Shown here one piece after another: positions 1 to 5,467 of a stretch of DNA of 13,190 nt. The stretch comes from JBGSYN01 sp041750975. GTDB lineage: Bacteria > Pseudomonadota > Alphaproteobacteria > Geminicoccales > Geminicoccaceae. Under the pieces are notes generated by a model. That model was not told the origin of the DNA and did not search any database. It saw only the letters and a program-made list of their open reading frames with translations. Position 1 is the first letter of the stretch. Each line of letters opens with the position of its first letter. The position numbers were made by a program, and so were the translations under genes. Location: NCBI GenBank assembly GCA_041750975.1, contig JBGSYN010000128.1:1-13190 (forward strand), read 5' to 3'.

Positions 1-1
1 C

Positions 2-1198
2 CTGCGCCGCGCCCAGCGCCGCCAGCGCCTGCGGGCTTTCGCCCTCGTCGTGCCGTTGCTGATCTTCATCATCGTCAGCTTTGCCGTACCGATCCTGATG
101 ATGCTCTATCGCAGCATCAATAATCCCGAAATCGTCAATACTCTCCCCGAAACCTCGGCGATGCTCGGCGATTGGGACGGTCAGGGCGTGCCGGATGAGC
201 CGGTCTTTGCCGCCATGGCCAGAGAACTCGGTGTTGCTGCTGACAACCGCTCGATCGGTGCGGTCGGCACCCGCCTGAACTACGAAGAAAGCGGTATGTC
301 GAGCCTGATGCGCAAGACCGGCCGCGGTCTTGCCAAGGTCGAGGAGGGGCCCTGGAAAGCCGCACTCATCGATATCGACGACAATTGGGGCAAGCCCGAA
401 ACCTGGCAGCTCATCAAGAACCTCAGCGGGCCGTTGACCTCGACCTATTATCTGGCGGCACTCGATCTGCGCATGACGCCGGACGGCAGTGTCGAGGCTC
501 AGCCCGAATGGCGCCAGATCTACGTCCAACTCTTCATCCGAACCTTGTGGCTGAGCCTCGTGATCACCGGCTTGACCTTCCTTTTGGGCTATCCCGTGGC
601 CTATCTGATGGCCAACACACCGCTCAGATACAGCAATCTCTTGATGATCCTGGTCCTGCTGCCGTTCTGGACCTCGCTTTTGGTTCGAACCACTTCCTGG
701 ATCGTGTTGCTGCAGACCAATGGTGTCTTGAACGACGTCCTGGTGTTTGTGGGCATCCTCGATAATTCCGGCCGGGTGCAGATGGTCTACAACCAGATCG
801 GCACCGTCGTCGCCATGACGCACATCCTGCTGCCCTTCATGATCCTGCCGCTCTACAGCGTAATGCGCACGGTCCCGCCGACCTATATGCGGGCAGCCCT
901 GTCGCTCGGGGCCAATCTCTGGACCGCCTTCTGGCGGGTCTACTTTCCGCAAACCCTGCCGGGCGTCGGCGCCGGTGCGGTGCTCGTCTTCATTCTGGCC
1001 ATCGGCTACTACATCACGCCGGCCCTGGTCGGCGGCGAGGACGGTCAGCTGATCTCCAATTTCATCGCCTACCACATGCAGGAATCGCTCAATTGGGGCC
1101 TTGCTGCCGCCCTCGGCACGCTCCTCCTGGTGGCCGTCCTCATCCTCTACGCGCTCTACAACAAGCTCGTCGGGGTCGAAAACATGAAGTTGAGTTAG
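2..1198 (+). CDS. ABC transporter permease, polyamine (PotB-like) type, 5' partial
   Basis: This is an inner-membrane permease subunit of a binding-protein-dependent importer of the spermidine/putrescine class. The reading frame is open from base 2, so the true start lies left of the window; the GTG at 50 is only an internal candidate. An Arg-rich cytoplasmic stretch precedes the first membrane helix (about bases 50-110). A large, mostly hydrophilic segment of roughly 130 residues follows (about bases 115-530), predicted to be periplasmic, and then five or so further helices. The cytoplasmic EAA-type loop that contacts the ATPase is visible near the C-terminus (RAALSLGANLWTAFWRV, then FPQTLPG, about 890-965). 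The second permease follows four bases after the stop, so the two are cotranscribed. The ATPase and binding protein are not in view. The permease family is secure; the substrate is inferred from similarity to PotB-type proteins. Confidence 0.85.
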   Translation: MRRAQRRQRLRAFALVVPLLIFIIVSFAVPILMMLYRSINNPEIVNTLPETSAMLGDWDGQGVPDEPVFAAMARELGVAADNRSIGAVGTRLNYEESGMSSLMRKTGRGLAKVEEGPWKAALIDIDDNWGKPETWQLIKNLSGPLTSTYYLAALDLRMTPDGSVEAQPEWRQIYVQLFIRTLWLSLVITGLTFLLGYPVAYLMANTPLRYSNLLMILVLLPFWTSLLVRTTSWIVLLQTNGVLNDVLVFVGILDNSGRVQMVYNQIGTVVAMTHILLPFMILPLYSVMRTVPPTYMRAALSLGANLWTAFWRVYFPQTLPGVGAGAVLVFILAIGYYITPALVGGEDGQLISNFIAYHMQESLNWGLAAALGTLLLVAVLILYALYNKLVGVENMKLS

Positions 1199-1202
1199 AG
1201 AC

Positions 1203-2051
1203 ATGGCCCTGCCAACCTATGCCGGTCCCCTCGAGCGCAGCTGGTATTACGGCTTTCGCGTCATCTGCGGCTTCATCTTCTTTTTCCTGGTCGCCCCGAT
1301 CATCATCATCATTCCGCTCTCCTTCAATGCGGAGCCCTACTTCACCTTCACCCAGGGCATGCTGTCCTTCGATCCGGAAGCCTACAGCCTCCGCTGGTAT
1401 CGCGCTTTCTGGAATAATCCCGAATGGACCTTCAGCCTTCGCAATAGCTTCATCATCGCCATTTCATCGACCATCATCGCCACCGTCCTCGGCACGCTCG
1501 CCGCCCTCGGGCTCTCCAACGCCAACATGCCCTACCGCGCCGCCGTCATGGGCCTCTTGATCTCGCCGATGATCGTGCCCTTGATCATCTCGGCCGCGGC
1601 CATGTTCTTCTTCTACTCGAGCGTCGGGCTCGCCCAGACCTTCCCGGGCCTCATCCTGGCCCATGCGGCCTTGGGCACACCCTTCGTCGTCATCACCGTG
1701 ACGGCGACCCTCTCGGGGTTCGACAATTCGCTGATCAGGGCCGCCCAAAATCTCGGCGCCACACCGAGCACCGCCTTCTTCCGCATCATCATGCCGCTGA
1801 TCCTGCCGGGCGTGATCTCGGGCGGGCTCTTCGCCTTCATCACCTCCTTCGACGAGGTCGTCGTCGTGCTCTTCCTCGCCGGCTTCGATCAACGCACCAT
1901 CCCGCGTCAGATGTGGTCCGGCATCCGCGAGGAAATCAGCCCCACCATCCTCGCCGTCGCCACCATGCTGGTCGCCATCTCGATCATGCTCCTGACCAGC
2001 CTCGAACTCCTCCGCCGCCGCAATATGAAATTGCGGGGTATCAAAGAGTAA
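1203..2051 (+). CDS. ABC transporter permease, polyamine (PotC-like) type
   Basis: This is the second inner-membrane permease of the same importer, 282 residues, the usual length for PotC-like proteins. It forms the translocation channel with the preceding permease. The first helix lies near residues 20-45 and is followed by a short periplasmic loop with the aromatic-rich region typical of the family. The EAA loop is clear (RAAQNLGATPSTAFFRI, then MPLILPG, about residues 177-205). The segment ITSFDEVVVVLFLAG downstream is characteristic of PotC homologues. The ATG lies four bases after the stop of the first permease, with no strong Shine-Dalgarno sequence, which suggests translational coupling. 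The TAA stop overlaps the first base of the downstream repeat array. Polyamine or a related organic cation is the likely substrate, by family only. Confidence 0.88.
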   Translation: MALPTYAGPLERSWYYGFRVICGFIFFFLVAPIIIIIPLSFNAEPYFTFTQGMLSFDPEAYSLRWYRAFWNNPEWTFSLRNSFIIAISSTIIATVLGTLAALGLSNANMPYRAAVMGLLISPMIVPLIISAAAMFFFYSSVGLAQTFPGLILAHAALGTPFVVITVTATLSGFDNSLIRAAQNLGATPSTAFFRIIMPLILPGVISGGLFAFITSFDEVVVVLFLAGFDQRTIPRQMWSGIREEISPTILAVATMLVAISIMLLTSLELLRRRNMKLRGIKE

Positions 2052-2312
2052 TAATTCGTTCGTGTATTTTGATGTTGCCGTCAGACATGACATGGGGGCG
2101 ATACGATCACCCCCAGACCCCCGCGGAAACATTAATGGGCTCCAATTAGCGACCATCCGACCACGCGAATTCGTTCGTAAAAAATGGACCACTTCCGGTG
2201 TCTTTTCTTGTCCGGAACAGGTTGGGATAATTCGTTCGTGTAATTTCAGGTGTGCCTTCGGGCTCATCCTTGCCTTTGAGCCGCACCAGACAAATTCGTT
2301 CGTGAAAAGATG
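2051..2312. repeat. Four-copy intergenic repeat (core AATTCGTTCGT), alternating types A-B-A-B
   Basis: The 11-base core AATTCGTTCGT occurs at 2053, 2168, 2229 and 2293. The copies fall into two classes by flank. Type A (2051-2066 and 2227-2242) is identical over 16 bases, ATAATTCGTTCGTGTA. Type B (2160-2186 and 2285-2312) shares ACCA, four bases, the core, an A-rich run and ATG. The order A-B-A-B suggests that an A+B unit was duplicated, and that one copy then gained or lost about 50 bases between A and B. The first copy begins on the last base of the permease stop codon. The stretch 2052-2444 holds no convincing gene, and its minus-strand reading frames look like repeat translations. The copies are seen directly; their function is unknown. 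Confidence 0.7.
2093..2115 (+). terminator. Hairpin downstream of the PotBC-like permeases, possible 3' end
   Basis: A stem TGGGGG/CCCCCA (2093-2098 with 2110-2115), one C/A mismatch, an inner GAT/ATC stem and an ACG triloop lie 42 bases after the permease stop. No T-run follows, so it is not a classical intrinsic terminator. It may protect the 3' end of the message, or it may be part of the repeat element. Confidence 0.35.
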
Positions 2313-2376
2313 AATTTTTGCGGTGGAGCATGAAGACAGTTCCCGAGACACAATGGGCCAACCATAAGCTACCACA

Positions 2377-2408
2377 TTAGGCCTATTCGGGCAAGGAATT
2401 TAGGCCTA
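2377..2408. promoter_or_regulatory. Paired TTAGGCCTA sites upstream of the DUF6434-like gene
   Basis: The nonamer TTAGGCCTA, with the palindrome AGGCCT inside, occurs at 2377-2385 and again at 2400-2408, 23 bases apart and 36-68 bases before the ATG at 2445. Two near-palindromic sites about two helical turns apart could be an operator. The second copy also forms part of a larger repeat found again downstream of the gene. Regulatory use is only inferred. Confidence 0.25.
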
Positions 2409-2684
2409 GCTTGAATTGCGCTCGCTTTTTAACACGAGAGCACGATGCCGAATTTCGACTGGCACACCGACATGATCACGCGAGACACCCCGGTGACAGG
2501 AAGCTATCGCAACACCCAAAACGTCCGGCGCTTTCTCAAGGCGCAGTGCGGTGACCACTTCAAGTTCGACCGCGTCTTCATGGCCTGGATCAGGAACGGC
2601 ACCCCAAAAACCATGGGCGGCGTCGCCGATGAATGGATGAAGAAATACTCTTAGGCAGTCCTTATTCGGGTTGGCATTCAGGCC
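2384..2684. repeat. Imperfect direct repeats flanking the DUF6434-like gene
   Basis: The copy at 2384-2406 and the copy at 2663-2684 share TATTCGGG, two or three variable bases, GG, one variable base, ATT, one variable base and AGGCC. They bracket the 69-residue gene: the left copy ends 38 bases before its start and the right copy begins 8 bases after its stop. This could be a trace of insertion or duplication, or two binding sites. Only the similarity itself is directly seen. Confidence 0.4.
2445..2654 (+). CDS. Small DUF6434-like protein
   Basis: This is a 69-residue soluble protein without a signal peptide or membrane helix. The pattern resembles the DUF6434 family: an N-terminal FDWHTDMITRDTPVT strand region, a central SYRNTQNVRRF helix, then FKFDRVFMAWIRNGTPKTM and a short terminal helix. 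In that family the domain occurs alone or next to SAP/YdeI-type domains, and its biochemical role is not established, although nucleic-acid association has been suggested by context. The ATG at 2445 is the only sensible start, with a weak GAGAG about seven bases upstream. The gene sits in a stretch of lower GC than its neighbours and is flanked by direct repeats, so recent acquisition is possible. Recognition is from memory of the family pattern, not a search. Confidence 0.65.
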   Translation: MPNFDWHTDMITRDTPVTGSYRNTQNVRRFLKAQCGDHFKFDRVFMAWIRNGTPKTMGGVADEWMKKYS

Positions 2685-2715
2685 AAATAGCGCTTCGACA
2701 AAATACACTTCGGTA

Positions 2716-2735
2716 AAACTACATCATTGTAGTTT
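2716..2735 (+). terminator. Perfect 8-bp hairpin after the DUF6434-like gene
   Basis: AAACTACA (2716-2723), a TCAT loop and TGTAGTTT (2728-2735) form a perfect stem 61 bases after the stop of the small gene and 69 bases before the acetyltransferase ATG. The stem is AT-rich and only a short TTT run closes it. It is a weak terminator candidate, or a palindromic binding site upstream of the acetyltransferase gene. Confidence 0.35.
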
Positions 2736-2804
2736 AGCGGAGTTGCAGTCCAAACAGTTTAGTCGTGATCGCGAACGTACTCCGCAGTGACTATCATTCA
2801 AAAT

Positions 2805-3269
2805 ATGAACCCCAACGAAATTATTTATCGGCGGGCGGTGGCGGCTGACCTCGAGACGATCGTCGCGATGCTGGCGGACGATCATCTCGGGCGCATGCGT
2901 GACGATCCGAGCATTCCGTTGCCTGTGGAATACTTTAGAGCATTCGAGGCCATCGATGCCGATCCGAACCAACTTCTCGCGGTCGCTGTCGACGGTTTGG
3001 AAGTGGTGGGCACGCTGCAGATTACCTTTATTCCAGGTATCGGCCGCAAGGGGGCGTGGCGGGGACAGATCGAGGCGGTCCGGATCACGGCGTCACGCCG
3101 TCGCTCGGGGCTGGGACAAAAATTCGTCGAATGGGCGATCGCCGAATGCAAGACTCGCGGCTGCCATATTGTTCAGCTCACAACCGACAGATCGCGGGTC
3201 GACGCACACCGCTTCTATGAGCGGCTGGGCTTCGTCCAGAGCCATCTGGGCTACAAGCTCCAGCTTTAA
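2805..3269 (+). CDS. GNAT-family N-acetyltransferase
   Basis: This is a cytoplasmic enzyme expected to transfer an acetyl group from acetyl-CoA to an amine; the substrate is not deducible. Starting at the ATG at 2805 it has 154 residues, normal for a single GNAT domain. The N-terminal strand YRRAVAADLETIVAML is typical. The acetyl-CoA pyrophosphate loop (motif A) is RRRSGLGQ, followed by the helix KFVEWAIAECKTRGC. The motif B end, DAHRFYERLGF, is well conserved. An in-frame GTG at 2787 would add six residues; neither start has a clear ribosome site, and ATG is preferred because the family N-terminus begins just before the first strand. The gene ends seven bases from the convergent minus-strand gene, with no recognisable terminator between them. 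No link to neighbouring functions is evident. Confidence 0.88.
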   Translation: MNPNEIIYRRAVAADLETIVAMLADDHLGRMRDDPSIPLPVEYFRAFEAIDADPNQLLAVAVDGLEVVGTLQITFIPGIGRKGAWRGQIEAVRITASRRRSGLGQKFVEWAIAECKTRGCHIVQLTTDRSRVDAHRFYERLGFVQSHLGYKLQL

Positions 3270-3276
3270 TCGGCAG

Positions 3277-3831
3277 CTATGGTCCGGGCCTTTCGGGGCT
3301 CTCGATTTGCCTGAGGCATCGTTCGGCGGCGGCCTCTGGCAGTGCCGCCTGGATCGATTGCGTCTCGTCCGTCAGGAAAGCCTGTCTGCCTTCGCCGGCA
3401 CGATCCTCGAAATCGAAATAGGCACCGAGAAAGTAACATGTGGTCGGCGCGAGCCAGAGATTGTCGCTCAATGCATCGAGCACCGCCTCGGGTTGGCGAC
3501 GATAGACGGGGATGAGATCCGAAGAGAAGGCCTCGGAGGTCGCGGCATCGCCTCGGGCAAGGGTGGTAAAGGCAATCAGCAGCCAGACGCGAACCGCGTC
3601 AGGCTCCCCTGCGGCAGCGCGGCTGCGATAGTTGCCATAGAGCGCTCCCCATCCATGCATGGCTGCAAGGGCAGTGGCGTGACGTTCGACCGTGAGGCCC
3701 AAGAGAGATTCAAGGATCTCCGTGGCATCGTCTTGGTCGACACCGACCGCCTGCTGGATCGGCAGTGCCATGACCAAGAGCAGGCCGAGTAGGACGACCG
3801 AAATAGCCTGGAAACGCAACATCCAGCCCAT
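3277..3831 (-). CDS. Exported helical protein of unknown function, partner of the SxGC enzyme
   Basis: No family is recognised. The likely start is the ATG at 3831, giving 184 residues; Met at 3822 is an alternative. The N-terminus is a signal peptide or membrane anchor: a short charged/aromatic start, the hydrophobic run ISVVLLGLLLVMALP, then a polar AVGVDQDD region where cleavage could occur. The rest is predicted mostly alpha-helical, rich in Ala, Leu and acidic residues, with two cysteines in the C-terminal half that could form a disulfide in the periplasm. The gene begins 11 bases after the stop of the upstream enzyme gene and is almost certainly cotranscribed with it. Its size, export signal and tight linkage to a small peptidoglycan-type enzyme fit an immunity protein, but this is inference. 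The frame stays open upstream to 3972, but that part overlaps the upstream gene and looks non-coding. Confidence 0.65.
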   Translation of the reverse strand: MGWMLRFQAISVVLLGLLLVMALPIQQAVGVDQDDATEILESLLGLTVERHATALAAMHGWGALYGNYRSRAAAGEPDAVRVWLLIAFTTLARGDAATSEAFSSDLIPVYRRQPEAVLDALSDNLWLAPTTCYFLGAYFDFEDRAGEGRQAFLTDETQSIQAALPEAAAERCLRQIESPERPGP

Positions 3832-3842
3832 TCCAGTGCCGA

Positions 3843-4295
3843 TCACGCCATCTGGCTCGCCAAATAACGCCGCCGGGTGCAGTCGCGATCCTGGGGCCGG
3901 CCGCGGCGCACCTTTTGGTCCCGGATCGTCACGTTGATATTGCCTTGCTCCTTCGGCTGGATCTCCGACCACATCTGGTAGACCTTGGCACTAGCGAGCA
4001 CGATGCAGCCCTCGGACCATGACGGTCCCGTTCCTTTGTGAATGAAGAAGCCGTTCGCGGTGGCAGCGCCGCTATTGTAGGGAACGCCGGCGCCGAGCCA
4101 GATCGCCTCGCGCTTGCCGCCGTCCGTGCCGTCGGTCTTGTTCGCCATTCGCGTCGCGTAGCCGGTATAGGTTCCAGCATCGATGACCACGTTCTGGTCC
4201 CACCAGCAAACCTCGCTGATGTCGATCGTGCCATGCTTGAAGGTCAGGATGCCGCTGCTGCCGTTGCGCAGGACGTCGATCGTATAGGTTTCCAT
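3843..4295 (-). CDS. Small SxGC-motif enzyme, L,D-transpeptidase-like (Tlde1/DUF5675-type), tentative
   Basis: This is a 150-residue protein without a signal peptide. The start at 4295 is fixed by a strong ribosome site, GGAGGGGG at 4298-4305, just upstream; a longer in-frame start at 4328 is less likely. The N-terminal half is beta-rich, with YTIDVLRNGSSGILTFKHG. The centre carries His86 in FFIHKG, followed by WSEGCIVL with Ser94, Gly96 and Cys97. The arrangement His-x7-Ser-x-Gly-Cys-Ile resembles the catalytic His/Cys block of L,D-transpeptidase-fold proteins such as Tlde1 (DUF2778) and DUF5675, enzymes that cut or exchange bonds in peptidoglycan. The last 25 residues are Arg-rich and lie outside the domain. 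An exported protein of unknown function is encoded immediately downstream. The motif is seen; the family is a judgement by pattern, and peptidoglycan as target is inferred. Confidence 0.6.
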   Translation of the reverse strand: METYTIDVLRNGSSGILTFKHGTIDISEVCWWDQNVVIDAGTYTGYATRMANKTDGTDGGKREAIWLGAGVPYNSGAATANGFFIHKGTGPSWSEGCIVLASAKVYQMWSEIQPKEQGNINVTIRDQKVRRGRPQDRDCTRRRYLASQMA

Positions 4296-4455
4296 GTCCC
4301 CCTCCAAAGTCGAGGCGACCAGCCTCATGATCCGGAATGTCTGAGAATTGCTGGCACGGCAAGAGGATTGCGTCTGTGCACTAGCTCACAACCGGCTCGA
4401 TTCCGATCGTTCGGGAATCTTTGCAGCCCGGTCGGAGGCGCTCTATTCTCTTTTG

Positions 4456-5433
4456 ATGAATGACGTCGAACACGACCATCGGCATGAGGGCTGCTGCGGT
4501 CATGCGGGATGGCATGGCAATGCCGCGCCGTTTGCGGGTTTCGAAGCCCTTGGTCGCGACCCTTCGGCGCGTGATCGCCTCGAGGCCGTCGAGCTTCCCG
4601 GCGGACGTAGTACGGTGGGCACGCGTCGCCCGCTGCTTGCGGCCGACGGCGAGGGTCCCGAACGTGCGGCAAATATCCGGCCCTTCTCGATCGCACCCTG
4701 CACCGTCAGCAATGAGCGCTTTTCGAATTTCGTCGAGACAACCGGCTATCGTACCGAGGCGGAGGAAATCGGCTGGTCGCTGGTCTTTGCGCCGTTCATC
4801 GAGGACGATCGGGTCAAGAGGCACCTGCTAGCGGCCACTCCCACATGGTGGAACGGGGTGGAGGAAGCGATCTGGTCGGCGCCGGAGGGACCTGGATCGA
4901 GTTTGGAAGGACGGGAACGACATCCGGTCGTCCACATCTCGTTGCGCGATGCCGAGGCCTATGCGCATTGGGCCGGTGGGAGAATGCCGACCGAGGCCGA
5001 ATGGGAATATGCAGCCCGTGGCGGGCGCAAGTCGGCGACTTATCCCTGGGGCGAGCGCGATCCCGACGACCGCGACTTCACCCCCTGCAATATCTGGCAG
5101 GGACGATTTCCCTCGAAGAACAAGGCGCTCGACGGCTATGTCGGAACGGCGCCGGTCGACGCCTTCGAGCCGAATGGTTTCGGGCTTTGGAACATGTCGG
5201 GCAATGTCTGGGAATGGTGCGGCGAACGGTTCCGCGTCCGCTCCTTGTCGCGAATGGCGAAGCTGCGCAATGAGCATGCCGCGAAACGCCGGGAGCACGT
5301 CATCAAGGGCGGCTCCTATCTCTGTCACGCCTCTTATTGCCATCGCTACCGGATAGCAGGGCGCTCGGCCGTCCCGCCTGACACGGCAACCGGGCACATG
5401 GGATTCCGCCTGGCTTTCGATCTCGAGCGCTAG
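4456..5433 (+). CDS. Formylglycine-generating enzyme (sulfatase-modifying factor, SUMF1/FGE family)
   Basis: This is an aerobic, copper-dependent oxidase that converts a cysteine in the CxPxR motif of sulfatases to formylglycine. The ATG at 4456 gives 325 residues, close to other bacterial FGEs; the open frame from 4348 adds 36 unlikely residues. The FGE-sulfatase fold is complete: ELPGGRSTVGT near the start, PCTVSNERFSNFVETTGY, HPVVHISLRDAEAYAHWAG, RMPTEAEWEYAARGG, and GFGLWNMSGNVWEWC. The diagnostic active site GGSYLCHASYCHRYR contains Cys290 and Cys295, matching the two catalytic, copper-binding cysteines of human SUMF1 and mycobacterial FGE, so this is a true FGE and not a cysteine-free relative. 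The N-terminus before the domain is rich in His and Cys (EHDHRHEGCCGHAGWHG). A sulfatase with the target motif converges on it 23 bases away. It is probably cytoplasmic. Confidence 0.93.
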   Translation: MNDVEHDHRHEGCCGHAGWHGNAAPFAGFEALGRDPSARDRLEAVELPGGRSTVGTRRPLLAADGEGPERAANIRPFSIAPCTVSNERFSNFVETTGYRTEAEEIGWSLVFAPFIEDDRVKRHLLAATPTWWNGVEEAIWSAPEGPGSSLEGRERHPVVHISLRDAEAYAHWAGGRMPTEAEWEYAARGGRKSATYPWGERDPDDRDFTPCNIWQGRFPSKNKALDGYVGTAPVDAFEPNGFGLWNMSGNVWEWCGERFRVRSLSRMAKLRNEHAAKRREHVIKGGSYLCHASYCHRYRIAGRSAVPPDTATGHMGFRLAFDLER

Positions 5434-5467
5434 GCCGCTCCTGACCGGGCTCAGCTCTAGCGCTTGA
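5423..5467. terminator. Inverted repeat shared by the converging FGE and sulfatase 3' ends
   Basis: Bases 5423-5433 pair with 5457-5467 over 11 positions, one of them a G/U pair, around a 23-base loop. The arms contain the two opposed TAG stop codons, since both genes end in CGC-TAG. No T-run follows on either side. It may act as a bidirectional 3' end or may arise by chance from the shared codons. Confidence 0.4.

Noticed and set aside
2051..2312. Possible CRISPR array
   Set aside because: The repeats are only 11-16 bases in their conserved part, spacing is irregular (115, 61, 64), flanks are of two types, and no cas gene is present.
1464..2375. 303-codon minus-strand frame opposite the PotC-like gene
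   Set aside because: Most of it is the complement of a clear permease and is a Glu/Asp/Gly/Arg-rich shadow; the rest only translates the intergenic repeats.
3832..3972. N-terminal extension of the exported partner protein
   Set aside because: The frame is open, but it overlaps the upstream enzyme's C-terminus, is rich in Pro, Arg and Gly, and would bury the signal peptide.
4348..4455. Upstream 36-codon extension of the FGE
   Set aside because: It runs through the divergent intergenic region, has no ribosome site and no family match; the ATG at 4456 gives a normal length.
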